Below, piece after piece: positions 24,011 through 32,427 of a stretch of DNA of 64,000 nucleotides (the stretch's first letter is position 1; each line of letters opens with the position of its first letter). This DNA is from Pseudobdellovibrionaceae bacterium. GTDB lineage: Bacteria; Bdellovibrionota; Bdellovibrionia; Bdellovibrionales; UBA1609. Both the position numbers and the translations under genes were made by a program. A model generated the notes under the pieces. It saw only the letters and a program-made list of their open reading frames with translations. It had not been told where the DNA came from and did not search any database. Location of the stretch: contig CANEZP010000002.1 in the NCBI GenBank assembly GCA_947444305.1, positions 124,001 to 188,000 on the forward strand, given 5' to 3'.

Positions 24011-24796
24011 TCAATACGGAGCCCGTAAAAAATCGGCTAAGAACTGCGCTACGGGTTGCCAATGGCCGCCGAAGCCGTGACCACAACCCGGAAACACTTC
24101 GACATGAATCGGTTTCTTAGCCGCTAGCTTATTGAGGTCGGAAAGGGTTGATTTGAGATCAATCGTTTTGTCGCGCGCGCCGAGAATCGCTAAGGCGGGT
24201 TGGCGCATCTTCTTAAGCGCTTGAAGAGTTCTGTCTTCGCGGTACGAATGCCAAGTCGCGAACGAAAAGTCGTTCCACTTCTCAGCTGAATTTGCACGCT
24301 TCCCGATTTTAGCGATTTGTTTTCGGATCGCCGCCTTTTCACGCGCGTTCGCGGCGTTGCCCAATTCTTCTTTAAGCCAGCCGCGGGTCCCGCCGCCGAT
24401 CATCGCGACGGCGATCACGCGGGCGTCGGCCCCGGCGATTTCGGGCGCTAGGTAAGCCCCTTCTGAGTAGCCAACCAGGCAAATTTTGTCGTGTTTAGGG
24501 ATGATTTCTTTAAGGGTGGCGAGCGCGTCGCTTACCCGGTAATGGCGGCGGAAGGAGCGTTCGAAAGCCAAGGCATCGGTTTTGCCGGGGCCCGCTCCGG
24601 GGTGATTGACGACGAGGAAATTGAAGCGGGCTGCCTGGGCCGAGCCTATAAGGCTTTTAAGTTCGCGCCGGGATCCGCGCTGAAAATGAGCCCTGGATTG
24701 CGGCAGATAAACGATCCAATCGCGCGATTTCACCGGGGCTAATGAGTAGCCGGCAATGAGGTTTCGGTTTTCGCTTAATTGAATGAGGCGGCGCAT
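24011..24796 (-). CDS. Alpha/beta-hydrolase
   Basis: This is a 261-residue cytoplasmic protein with the nucleophile elbow LVGYSEGAYLAPE (GxSxG), an acid candidate in ILGARDKTID and the catalytic His in FPGCGHGFGGHW. The order and spacing fit dienelactone hydrolase-like or prolyl oligopeptidase-like hydrolases. Substrate unknown. Good start context (AGGGGC before ATG). Confidence 0.8.
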   Translation of the reverse strand: MRRLIQLSENRNLIAGYSLAPVKSRDWIVYLPQSRAHFQRGSRRELKSLIGSAQAARFNFLVVNHPGAGPGKTDALAFERSFRRHYRVSDALATLKEIIPKHDKICLVGYSEGAYLAPEIAGADARVIAVAMIGGGTRGWLKEELGNAANAREKAAIRKQIAKIGKRANSAEKWNDFSFATWHSYREDRTLQALKKMRQPALAILGARDKTIDLKSTLSDLNKLAAKKPIHVEVFPGCGHGFGGHWQPVAQFLADFLRAPY

Positions 24797-24849
24797 GCCC
24801 CTAATTTCTGCAGGTCACGTGCCACCGTATAACCGATTTAAAAACGATT

Positions 24850-25221
24850 TTAGAGAAAGACGGGAAGCAGAAAGAGCACCGTTCCGAGCACAAAAACGCC
24901 GCTCAAAACAAACATGGATTTCTGTTTGTGGCGTAGAAAAAGAAATTGCTCACACAAACGCCCCGCCCAAAAACAACCCATGCCGATGAGCAAAGCGCGG
25001 CCTACCGGCGTGGTGCGCATCTCAAGCGGGTAAGCGAGGCAGATCACGCCGACCGCGATGAATACGTAGATCAAACGTAAATTTAAAATCTGCATGATGG
25101 CGCGATTAGCAAAATTCAATTTTTCCAATTCCTTCGGCCAATCGAAAATCCGCCAGAATAAAACATGAAAAATTGCGAAGCCGAAACTGAATAAGGCACA
25201 GGCCAAGATGAGTGGATCCAT
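24850..25221 (-). CDS. Small four-helix membrane protein
   Basis: This 123-residue protein has four hydrophobic stretches (LILACALFSFGFAIFHVLF, LIYVFIAVGVICLAY, ALLIGMGCFWAG, FVLSGVFVLGTVLFLLPVF). No catalytic residues stand out. It lies 10 bp after the monoamine oxidase gene on the same strand and is probably in its operon. Function unknown. Confidence 0.72.
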   Translation of the reverse strand: MDPLILACALFSFGFAIFHVLFWRIFDWPKELEKLNFANRAIMQILNLRLIYVFIAVGVICLAYPLEMRTTPVGRALLIGMGCFWAGRLCEQFLFLRHKQKSMFVLSGVFVLGTVLFLLPVFL

Positions 25222-25230
25222 GGCAACAGC

Positions 25231-26532
25231 TTACAGAATGGAAATGATTTGTCGAGCGGCGCGTTCGCCGGAGCGAAAAGCTCCGTGGACCGTCGCCATC
25301 GCGCTGTCCGGGGCGGTTGCTTCGCCGGCGAAGAGCAAAGTGTCGCCGAAGGGTTTGGCAAGCCTTCGTGATTTTTCCAAACCGTTAACGCCGACGTAAG
25401 AATACGCACCCATTGCGTAGGGATCCGAATCCCAGTTATGGAAATGGGCGGAGACCATAAGTTTTTTTAGCGCGGCCGGAGTCTTGCCCGATATCTTCGC
25501 TAAGGTTTTCAGCGCGACGTTGATTTGTTTTTCGCGGGGCCAAGCGGCGATCTCGCGAGCTTTATTGCCGCCTTGCCACGCGCAGAGGAAGGGCGTGCGC
25601 AACGGAGCCTTAGTCCACCAAACCGGGAAGTACGCGCCGGCCGGGCCGTGAATAAAACTGATCGGCTCATCGTGCAGCTTTTCCCAAAAGCGTTCTTTGA
25701 ATTCAAAAGTGATGCGTTCAACGTGGCCCACTTCAAGGCCCGAAAGCGCTTCGTTGAGGCCGGCGGGTTGCGGATCAAATTTAATTTGCGAGAGCGGGTT
25801 TGAAGACTTCAAAATCCCGAGTGGAACGGTGATCACCGCGCTTTTTGCGGTTACGGGCGCGAACGGCCGGCCCGAAACGGTGACTAGGCCCTTACTCCAT
25901 TCGATTTTTTGCACCAACGCCTCGAGCAGAAGCCAGTCGGACGATTCACCCATTTCTTGGATCCAGCGTTCGATCAGCGCGGAGTAACCGGCGACGGGGC
26001 GAAACTGTTCGGTGCCGTTGAGATTCTCGGCTTCGCCTTGCTCGGAACGGGCTAAGGCTTTTTCGCTCACTTTATTAATGTCGGCGGCGTGAAAACCTTC
26101 GATGTACTGTACGAAGAGTGGTCGTAAAGCCGGATCGATGCGCGAACTTCGTTGCTCGAGAAAAGTGGCCACCGAGCGATCGGCTTTAAGCTTTGCGTTG
26201 AAGCGATCGAGAATGGCCCGCATGGCTTCGAACAGTTCCGGTTTCTTGACGAGCTTGCCTTTTTCGAAATGAAAATGGGCTTCGGGCAGGTCCGCGAACG
26301 ATTGCCCCGCGTCGGCGAAAATTTGAAGGAAATCTTTATCGGCGGTGTGCATGAACTCGGCGCCGAGTTCTACCGGCGAGCTGAGATGTTGCAACGTGTG
26401 AGCGCGGCCACCCGCACGGGCGCGTGCTTCGAGCACGAGCACCTTAAGGCCCGCGGCGCGGAGCTTACGCGCGCAAGCGAGTCCCGCGAAACCGGCGCCG
26501 ATGATAATGGTGTCGTATTCAGGCCGGCTCAT
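25231..26532 (-). CDS. Flavin monoamine oxidase family protein
   Basis: This 433-residue flavoprotein has the N-terminal FAD-binding motif YDTIIIGAGFAGLACARKL, then VLVLEARARAGGRAHT, and the C-terminal FAD motif DTLLFAGEATAPDSAMATVH GAFRSG split over two strands. YSYVGVNG near the end corresponds to the region lining the substrate cage. The family oxidises primary or poly-amines, making an aldehyde and H2O2. It begins 3 bp after the upstream lipoprotein stop. This is the second amine oxidase-type flavoprotein in the window; it is clearly different from the one in the cfa operon. Confidence 0.85.
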   Translation of the reverse strand: MSRPEYDTIIIGAGFAGLACARKLRAAGLKVLVLEARARAGGRAHTLQHLSSPVELGAEFMHTADKDFLQIFADAGQSFADLPEAHFHFEKGKLVKKPELFEAMRAILDRFNAKLKADRSVATFLEQRSSRIDPALRPLFVQYIEGFHAADINKVSEKALARSEQGEAENLNGTEQFRPVAGYSALIERWIQEMGESSDWLLLEALVQKIEWSKGLVTVSGRPFAPVTAKSAVITVPLGILKSSNPLSQIKFDPQPAGLNEALSGLEVGHVERITFEFKERFWEKLHDEPISFIHGPAGAYFPVWWTKAPLRTPFLCAWQGGNKAREIAAWPREKQINVALKTLAKISGKTPAALKKLMVSAHFHNWDSDPYAMGAYSYVGVNGLEKSRRLAKPFGDTLLFAGEATAPDSAMATVHGAFRSGERAARQIISIL

Positions 26533-26535
26533 CGG

Positions 26536-27147
26536 TCATCGGGTCATGGTTTGTTTGAAGTCACCGTTGCTGACCATCTTTTCGACCATGAGGTTCAAGC
26601 AACCGGCGAGCGTCGCCGCGGTGGCGGCGGTCGTGTCGATCAACGTCCCGCGATTTTGAAATTCAACTTTGCCGGTCCACTTAAAAGGTTTAGCTTTGCT
26701 TTTGGCACCCGGTTCAACCGAGACTTCCATGCGTGCGCTGCAGATCGAAGCTTCGGGCGCCAAGCCCACGCGCGTTTCGCGTACTTCAAGTTCTTGAACC
26801 TTAATCTTCAAATCAACGTCGGCGGGGTTACCAAGTTTAAGACCCCGCTGCTTCAATTCGTTTTCCATCTGGGATTTTACCACCGTGGCGACCGGGCGTT
26901 CGAGTTCGACGGGGGTGGGCTTATTTCGAACGCCGGTGCCGGCCGTGCCGACCCAGTACTCGGGTTTTTGCCGTTGATCCTCCACCTGACTAATCGAGAA
27001 TGTTTGCGCCGCCCAAACTTGGGTACGTTCGCTTGCGTCTTTCGCCGGCACGAGCTCGCGATCTTTGAGCACCACCTGCGGGGTCGCGCAACGGACAAGA
27101 AGCAGGGACAACAAAGTAGAATAGATTATGCGTTTTAAATTAATCAT
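26536..27147 (-). CDS. Lipoprotein, unknown function
   Basis: This protein of about 203 residues has a lipoprotein signal (MINLKRIIYSTLLSLLLVRC, Cys20 the lipidation site). The mature domain has VATVVKSQMENELKQRGLKL and DVDLKIKVQELEV, a pattern seen in outer-membrane lipoproteins of the YajG type with an alpha/beta fold. The family call is tentative. Upstream in-frame starts reach 27180, but they lengthen the n-region without a ribosome site. Confidence 0.65.
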   Translation of the reverse strand: MINLKRIIYSTLLSLLLVRCATPQVVLKDRELVPAKDASERTQVWAAQTFSISQVEDQRQKPEYWVGTAGTGVRNKPTPVELERPVATVVKSQMENELKQRGLKLGNPADVDLKIKVQELEVRETRVGLAPEASICSARMEVSVEPGAKSKAKPFKWTGKVEFQNRGTLIDTTAATAATLAGCLNLMVEKMVSNGDFKQTMTR

Positions 27148-27212
27148 GCCGAAGCCTACCACAAGGCAGCCGCTCGCCAATCGCGGATGCGCAAGGTCAA
27201 AACAACATCTAA

Positions 27213-28160
27213 CTAATAACGATATTCGTGACCTACTTCGGGGACGAGAAACGCTTTTGGCTCGACGCCGTACTTTGTTAGCGCGATTTTCAAATCTTTC
27301 GCCGGATCACCGATGTCTTCGGCGGTGAGCTGGAAGGTGCCGAAGTGACACGCCACACTTTGTTTTGATTTCAGGTCAAGGTGAGTCAGAACGGCATCTT
27401 CGGGATTGTTATGCATCTCTTTAAAAAATTCGCGCGGCTCGTAAGCTCCGATCGGGATGATCGCGAGATCCATTTGGCCGGTGCGCCGCTCAATTTCTTT
27501 TACGAAAGGTCCGTACCCGGAATCGCCGCCGAAATAAATCTTCTTGCCGTTGGGCGTGGTCATCAGAAAACCTCCCCATAATGTCTCGTTGCGATCATCA
27601 ATCCAACGGCCCGAGAAATGTTGCGCGGGAAGGTAAGTGAAGCGAAAGCCTTCCTCGGTCGCCTCGTCCCACCATTTCATTTCGACCACGCGCATAATAC
27701 CTTCGGATTTTAAAAAAGCCTCGTTACCGAATCCCGTCAGGACGAGTGGTGAGCCGGTCTCTTCAATTTTCTTAAGGGTATCGATATCCATGTGATCGTA
27801 GTGATTATGACTAACGAGCACCACGTCGATTTGCGGTAGCTCGCCAAGTTCAATCCCCGGTAGGTGCGTGCGGCTTGGCCCGGCCCATTTGAACGGGCTG
27901 ACCCGCTTAGACCAAACCGGATCGGTAAGGATGTTGAGCTTCTCCGTTTGGATAAGGAACGTCGAGTGCCCTACGAACGTGATCTTGATGTCACTATCGA
28001 CCCGGGCTACGGGTTTGCTCACGGTTACCGGAAGGTTCTTCGGCCATTTCGCCCACTTGTTCGTCAAACGCGCTTTGAGCAATCCCGCAAAGCTCTTTTT
28101 CTCGCGCATGGGATCTAACCAGGGATTAAAAAATTTCTTACCGTTAAAATAATCTTTCAA
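27213..28160 (-). CDS. MBL-fold metallo-hydrolase (NAPE-PLD/UlaG-like)
   Basis: This is a 315-residue protein with ITFVGHSTFLIQ, then the zinc-binding motif VSHNHYDHMD (HxHxDH), IYFGGDSGYGP and the final LVPEVGHEYRY. The layout follows the NAPE-PLD-like branch of beta-lactamase-fold phosphodiesterases, which also starts with a WLDP-type segment. The start is TTG at 28160 with GAGG 9 bases upstream. Substrate unknown, possibly a phospholipid. Confidence 0.85.
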   Translation of the reverse strand: MKDYFNGKKFFNPWLDPMREKKSFAGLLKARLTNKWAKWPKNLPVTVSKPVARVDSDIKITFVGHSTFLIQTEKLNILTDPVWSKRVSPFKWAGPSRTHLPGIELGELPQIDVVLVSHNHYDHMDIDTLKKIEETGSPLVLTGFGNEAFLKSEGIMRVVEMKWWDEATEEGFRFTYLPAQHFSGRWIDDRNETLWGGFLMTTPNGKKIYFGGDSGYGPFVKEIERRTGQMDLAIIPIGAYEPREFFKEMHNNPEDAVLTHLDLKSKQSVACHFGTFQLTAEDIGDPAKDLKIALTKYGVEPKAFLVPEVGHEYRY

Positions 28161-28210
28161 TGTGCCCGGCCTCTTTCACTTTGAAACACGAAGGTATAGA
28201 TTCAACCGCG

Positions 28211-28633
28211 ATGAAGAAAAACAATAGATCAAAGAAGATGAAGAAGAAAGTTTCGAAGCGTAAGGGCAATGACGGCTTCGTTTACGGCGAACCGAAAAGC
28301 ATCGGTGAGCTAATCCGATCCGCCGAAAACGAGGATCTGACCGACGCTTGGGATAAGCTTCTTAGCTTCGAGGAGACTCTAGGCGAGCAACGCATCTACA
28401 CCTCCGAAAAAGCAATCATGTTTGCCCGCCGCATTTGCCACGCCTTCGTACGGCCGAAAAAAGCTTACCTCGAACTTTGCTTTTTCTTAGATCATCCGCT
28501 GGACAGTTCGGACGTAAAGGTGCAGGAGCGTTCGAGCAAGAAATACGGGCATACGATTCGCGTCGTGCACGCCGATCAGATTGAAGAGCCGTTAACCGAT
28601 TGGTTAAAAGAAGCCTACGAACTGGGCGTATGA
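28211..28633 (+). CDS. Small cytoplasmic protein, unknown function
   Basis: This is a protein of about 140 residues with a very basic start (MKKNNRSKKMKKKVSKRKG) that could bind nucleic acid, followed by an acidic helical part (ELIRSAENEDLTDAWDKLL) and a compact domain (FVRPKKAYLELCFFLDHPLD). I do not recognise it. Earlier in-frame starts (28160) overlap the divergent MBL gene. Convergent with the next gene. Confidence 0.6.
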   Translation: MKKNNRSKKMKKKVSKRKGNDGFVYGEPKSIGELIRSAENEDLTDAWDKLLSFEETLGEQRIYTSEKAIMFARRICHAFVRPKKAYLELCFFLDHPLDSSDVKVQERSSKKYGHTIRVVHADQIEEPLTDWLKEAYELGV

Positions 28634-28668
28634 TCGAGCGTCGACCAAGGCCCAGCATTGAAGCCCAA

Positions 28669-29088
28669 CTAAATTTTCTTGATATTGCCGCAGCGAAGTT
28701 TGGACGAGGTCTTCGTTCGCCAGTTGTGATGGATTATTTCGAAAGCACCGGGACCTTCAAATCGTTGACCGTGAATCATCTCGATCACGAAAGCCTTCGC
28801 GCCGTTGGAATCCGGATTGATCCCTTGAAAAAGATCATGGTTAAAGGTGACCTGCGCCGACTCACGAACAACGGATGAGGGATGGCCGACGCGAAAGATT
28901 TCGCCGCCGTAGTCGATTACGACACGTTCGGTGAGCGGGTGGTGCACGCCGCCTTCAAAGCTCATTTCTACCGCCCGCATTTCGCAAGGTTTGCCTTCGG
29001 GCGTTGCGCCACGGTAAAGACCAGGTTCTACATGCGCGTGAGCTATTGTCCCGCTCATCAGTGCGATGCTGAATATAAGTAGTTTCAT
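28669..29088 (-). CDS. Secreted protein, unknown function
   Basis: This 139-residue protein has the signal peptide MKLLIFSIALMSGTIAHAHV. The mature protein is beta-rich, with EPGLYRGATPEGKPCEMRAV and a second Cys near the C-terminus (LRCGNIKKI), possibly one disulfide. No family recognised. Confidence 0.65.
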   Translation of the reverse strand: MKLLIFSIALMSGTIAHAHVEPGLYRGATPEGKPCEMRAVEMSFEGGVHHPLTERVVIDYGGEIFRVGHPSSVVRESAQVTFNHDLFQGINPDSNGAKAFVIEMIHGQRFEGPGAFEIIHHNWRTKTSSKLRCGNIKKI

Positions 29089-29230
29089 TGGTCCCCCTGA
29101 ATATTTTTAAAATTTGCTTCTAAAAGTGCCCGAATTGCCCCGTGGGGGTCAAAGATTAGCCATTCCGTTTTCATTGCGGTTGCATCGGCGAGTGAGACCG
29201 CGTCTATCCGCATCTCCTGACGACCGATCC

Positions 29231-29246
29231 TGGCACTACGTATGCA
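29231..29246 (+). promoter_or_regulatory. Sigma-54-like promoter element
   Basis: TGGCACTACGTATGCA carries GG and GC exactly 10 bp apart, as needed for -24/-12 sigma-54 promoters, with one mismatch in the TTGC box. It is 60 bp before the ATG at 29306. No enhancer site was recognised. Confidence 0.33.
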
Positions 29247-29305
29247 CGACTTGATTGAGGAATGTTTAATGGGGCTGGATGGCCCATCAACCTAAGGAGT
29301 ATCTT

Positions 29306-29764
29306 ATGAGCCCGAGAATTTTTGCCCTCTGGGGCGGTATCGCAATGATCGTCGTCGCGGCGCTGGCTTTTTTCGTTCCGGGATCTATGAACGGACTTCC
29401 GCCCCTCATGATTGAGAATAGTTACGGTTTATTTCTAGGCCTAATCCCGATGAACATTATAAATAAAGCGGCCTTGGTTATCGTTGGACTCATGGGAATT
29501 TACTCGGCGTTCGCGGCCAATGTCGAATTGCCGAGATCAAAATGGTATTCACGTTCTGTGATGTTGCTCATGGGGTTGTTGACCGTTCTTGGCCTCATTC
29601 CCGAAACGAACACGCTCTTCGGTTATTGGCCGTTGTTCGGTGGCAATATCGTTTTCTACGCCGCCGTGGGTTTGGTCGCCGCATTCTATGGTTTCGCGCT
29701 GACTTCGCGCGTACCCGCCGATCGTACCGGCAAACACATGACTCGCGAAAGTTTAGCGCACTAA
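29306..29764 (+). CDS. DUF4383-like four-helix membrane protein, tentative
   Basis: This 152-residue protein has four transmembrane segments (ALWGGIAMIVVAALAFFVP, MNIINKAALVIVGLMGIY, SVMLLMGLLTVLGLIP, NIVFYAAVGLVAAFYGFAL). The ATG at 29306 follows AAGGAG at ideal spacing. The LFGYWPLFGGNIVFYAAVG stretch resembles small DUF4383-type proteins. Function unknown. Confidence 0.68.
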   Translation: MSPRIFALWGGIAMIVVAALAFFVPGSMNGLPPLMIENSYGLFLGLIPMNIINKAALVIVGLMGIYSAFAANVELPRSKWYSRSVMLLMGLLTVLGLIPETNTLFGYWPLFGGNIVFYAAVGLVAAFYGFALTSRVPADRTGKHMTRESLAH

Positions 29765-29789
29765 CGAACTATAAATTAGGGAGGATCAG

Positions 29790-30158
29790 ATGAGTATCGG
29801 CAAATATGTTTCAATCGCGGCGGTGACCGCCGCGATGTCCGCACCGGCCTTCGCCCAAACGGGCAGTGCCGCACAGTCGCCTAGCGGAGCGGCATCAGCT
29901 ACCGGAACGGGTACGGGTTCGAATACCTCGGGCACAAGCGGCAGCGTCGGCACTAAATCTACCGGCACGACGATGACGAACACGAGCACGACGGATACGA
30001 GCACAACGAACGGCACCACTTCCCGCAGCGGGCGTGGGTCCACCTCGAACTCGACCTTTTCAGATTCAAACCCCGGCACTTCAACCGGCCAAATGGGCGC
30101 CGGTGGTTCGCAAAGCGGCGGCGCGAATTCAGGATCGACGAGCGGTAGCGATCAATAG
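29790..30158 (+). CDS. Secreted Ser/Thr/Gly-rich low-complexity protein
   Basis: This 122-residue protein has a signal peptide (MSIGKYVSIAAVTAAMSAPAFA). The mature part is almost only Ser, Thr, Gly and Asn with no cysteines (for example TGTGTGSNTSGTSGS) and is surely disordered. It has a strong ribosome site (GGGAGG). A terminator follows directly. Function unknown; a surface or matrix role is only a guess. Confidence 0.72.
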   Translation: MSIGKYVSIAAVTAAMSAPAFAQTGSAAQSPSGAASATGTGTGSNTSGTSGSVGTKSTGTTMTNTSTTDTSTTNGTTSRSGRGSTSNSTFSDSNPGTSTGQMGAGGSQSGGANSGSTSGSDQ

Positions 30159-30172
30159 TCTTAATTGAAATG

Positions 30173-30198
30173 CCGCGCCTTTAACGGCGCGGTTTTTT
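30173..30198 (+). terminator. Intrinsic terminator
   Basis: CCGCGCC and GGCGCGG form a 7-bp GC stem with a 6-base loop, followed by TTTTTT. It lies 15 bp past the stop of the Ser/Thr-rich gene. Confidence 0.92.
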
Positions 30199-30216
30199 CG
30201 TATCTAATGCTTCCCT

Positions 30217-31194
30217 ATGACTTCAAAAAAAGTTCTCGTGATTCTTGCCTTGCTCGTGGCCCTCATCGTTGCCGCCTATCTTAAAGCAAATTCAAAATCG
30301 TTCCTCACTAAAAATTCGGACGCAGAAGCTTTAAATTCCGCTACGGAGGGAGCCGGTCAGATGGCGACTTTCTTTGAAGCACATCCTCAATCGTTAACGA
30401 GTGCGGCAACCAAAATCGATTGCCGGAAGCCGGGTGCGGCGCGCCTCTCCGTAGGACAGGGATTAAGCCATTTTTGGCAAGACGCCGAGGACGATGAGAT
30501 TCAGACATTTATCCACTTCGAGCCCGCGTCGCGGATCCTGAGCGTGTGCCATAAGGGCCGGGCCGTTGCCGCGATTCTTCCCGCCGATCCCGAAATTAAG
30601 GACAACGAGTCGGTACGTGTTTCCGAAGCGCAGTTTGAAGACTTGAACGGCGACGGAAAGAATGAACTCTTCGTCTACCAAGGTCAATGCAAGGACGGGG
30701 CGTGCCTTGGCGATTACCTGCTTTTGCAAATCGACGGCGAGAATATAAAAAAGCTGTACGATCTGCACGCCGAAACGGTCGAAGTCGCAAAGGAGAACGG
30801 ACGAAACGGTCTTCGCTTCGAACGATATTGCTACACCAAAGATTTAGGAATGGGCCCGGCGTTCTTCTCGGTGGCCGAATTCACTAAGGAAGGGGCACTT
30901 AATGTCGTGCCTTACCAAGAACTTCGCGAAAAGTTTCCGGAAGCGGTCGCGCAGATGAAGCCGAGCCAAGATCTAGGCTTAGGCGATGATTCACCGGTTC
31001 AACAAAAGGCGTACTTGAAGATTCACGATCTGATCGTGCAGGCTTACCAAGGCAAATCTTCGGAGGCTTTATTGAATGAACTCGGTCAAATCACCGCGAC
31101 GCTTCCGCCCATCGATGGGGAGACCAGCCCGGCGGCCCGCCTAAATCTATCGTGCGATCCCGGTAAAATTCTAGAATTGATTTCAGGCCGCTAG
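30217..31194 (+). CDS. Membrane-anchored or secreted protein with one FG-GAP/VCBS-like motif
   Basis: This is a 325-residue protein. The N-terminus has an uncleaved-looking signal anchor (MTSKKVLVILALLVALIVAAY). Near residue 140, FEDLNGDGKNELFVYQGQC is a calcium-binding DxNxDG motif of the kind found in FG-GAP/VCBS propeller repeats; only one copy is visible. Cysteines occur in pairs. Family otherwise not recognised. Confidence 0.65.
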   Translation: MTSKKVLVILALLVALIVAAYLKANSKSFLTKNSDAEALNSATEGAGQMATFFEAHPQSLTSAATKIDCRKPGAARLSVGQGLSHFWQDAEDDEIQTFIHFEPASRILSVCHKGRAVAAILPADPEIKDNESVRVSEAQFEDLNGDGKNELFVYQGQCKDGACLGDYLLLQIDGENIKKLYDLHAETVEVAKENGRNGLRFERYCYTKDLGMGPAFFSVAEFTKEGALNVVPYQELREKFPEAVAQMKPSQDLGLGDDSPVQQKAYLKIHDLIVQAYQGKSSEALLNELGQITATLPPIDGETSPAARLNLSCDPGKILELISGR

Positions 31195-31238
31195 CATTGT
31201 TACTGTCTCGGCACACCAAACACGAACCGGAGAAATTA

Positions 31239-31538
31239 ATGAAGATCTTTTTCCTCTCGGTGACGCTGCTGCTGGCGACTGCCTGCTCGACCGTTACCAT
31301 AACCGCGAAAGGCTCATCGAAGCGTTCGACCGCGCCGACGTACAGCGAGCGTAAACCGTTTTTCCTCGGCGGCTTAATCGGCGAAGCGAACATCGACGCC
31401 AAAGCCATTTGTAACGGTAAGAACATCCAGCAGATCCAGACCAAAGAATACTTTTTGGACGGATTCCTCAACGTAATTACCCTAAGTATTTATTCACCGC
31501 GGGTCGTACAAGTTTGGTGCGAAGGGGGTAAAGCGTGA
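31239..31538 (+). CDS. Bor-family lipoprotein, copy 1
   Basis: This 99-residue protein starts at an ATG with GGAG 8 bases upstream. Lipoprotein signal MKIFFLSVTLLLATAC. The mature part has KPFFLGGLIGEANIDAKAIC and FLDGFLNVITLSIYSPRVVQ then a C-terminal VWC, closely following the Bor / Lambda Bor family pattern (two conserved cysteines). Bor of phage lambda is an outer-membrane lipoprotein linked to serum resistance; the role here is unknown. The stop overlaps the GTG start of the next gene. Confidence 0.78.
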   Translation: MKIFFLSVTLLLATACSTVTITAKGSSKRSTAPTYSERKPFFLGGLIGEANIDAKAICNGKNIQQIQTKEYFLDGFLNVITLSIYSPRVVQVWCEGGKA

Positions 31539-31831
31539 GGAATCTAATTCTCCTCGCGGCGCTGACGGTTCTGTCTAGCGCTTGCCACACCATCGTCGTC
31601 CGTAACGGCGAAAACGCCACGACGTCTATGAATCGTGAACAGTGGCACCACATCGGGATTATCCGGTTAGTGGAATACAGCAAACCCGTAGATTTGAACG
31701 CACAGTGTGACGGTAAAGGCTGGAACGCGGTTCAAACCCGTACCGGTCCGCTTCAAGTCCTGATCGGGGCCATCCCCTACGTGTCGACCTTCTACTCACC
31801 CGAAGAAGTGCAGATTAGCTGTAAGGATTAA
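31535..31831 (+). CDS. Bor-like lipoprotein, copy 2
   Basis: This 98-residue protein begins at a GTG in a GTGA overlap with copy 1. Lipoprotein signal ends LSSAC. The mature part aligns loosely with copy 1: a WHHIGIIRLVEYSKPVDLNAQC segment in place of FFLGGLIGEANIDAKAIC, then LQVLIGAIPYVSTFYSPEEV and a last cysteine (ISCKD). It is probably a diverged tandem duplicate (inference). Confidence 0.7.
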   Translation: MRNLILLAALTVLSSACHTIVVRNGENATTSMNREQWHHIGIIRLVEYSKPVDLNAQCDGKGWNAVQTRTGPLQVLIGAIPYVSTFYSPEEVQISCKD

Positions 31832-31841
31832 AAACTTTTGT

Positions 31842-31865
31842 TTCCGCCCCCGAGCCGGGGCGGAA
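31842..31865. terminator. Hairpin between convergent genes, probable terminator
   Basis: TTCCGCCCC pairs with GGGGCGGAA across CGAGCC. It lies between the Bor-like pair and the convergent zinc-ribbon gene and ends one base before the latter's stop codon. The T run is weak on both sides. Confidence 0.6.
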
Positions 31866-32360
31866 CTATTTAAGCAACTTTAGCGCTCTCAAAAATTTTC
31901 GGACCGCGAACGCTTCCCCGTACATTTTGCGTATTTCCGAGGCCAAGGCGCGCACGTCCTCGCGCACACTTTGGGTCAGTTTCAAAGATTCCATAAGATT
32001 AATCATCTGCCTGAGCGGCATCCACATCCCGTGACAGCGGCCGCAGCGGTAAAGCCGAACCCCCGTGTTGTACCCGTAGTGAAACTCCTCGAGCACTTGG
32101 CGGCAATTCGCGCACGAGCTGACGAAGTAGGCGTTGTCGTCATCCGGCGAAAGATAAATTTGTAGATCGGCGTAATTAAACTTTTCCAGCGCACGGCGGA
32201 AGACGCCTAGTTTGCGCCCACCGCTTAACCAAACGCCGTGACAGTTTGAACATTTAAAAAGCAGAGATCCATGGCAGCGGTACGCCCGCAGGCTCAATTC
32301 GCAGTCGGGACAAAGCGGGGCCGAGTCCGCGCTGACATTCTGTTTTAATACTAGATCCAT
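31866..32360 (-). CDS. Zinc-ribbon (zf-TFIIB type) protein
   Basis: This 164-residue cytoplasmic protein has two zinc-ribbon units, each with two CxxC motifs: CPDC ... CSNCHGVWLSGGRKLGVF and CANC ... CGRCHGMWMPLRQM. The CxxCxGxW form is typical of the TFIIB-type zinc finger family in bacteria. The C-terminal 40 residues are helical and basic. Function unknown; nucleic-acid or protein binding is likely. Confidence 0.82.
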   Translation of the reverse strand: MDLVLKQNVSADSAPLCPDCELSLRAYRCHGSLLFKCSNCHGVWLSGGRKLGVFRRALEKFNYADLQIYLSPDDDNAYFVSSCANCRQVLEEFHYGYNTGVRLYRCGRCHGMWMPLRQMINLMESLKLTQSVREDVRALASEIRKMYGEAFAVRKFLRALKLLK

Positions 32361-32427
32361 GACGAAGCACCGTTACTACCTACAGCTACGCCTTGCAAAT
32401 GAAGCGCCGGTGAAACTCCGATGAATT

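Noticed and set aside
25525-27138. Long plus-strand frames, including one of 328 codons
   Set aside because: They are shadows of the monoamine oxidase and lipoprotein genes on the other strand.
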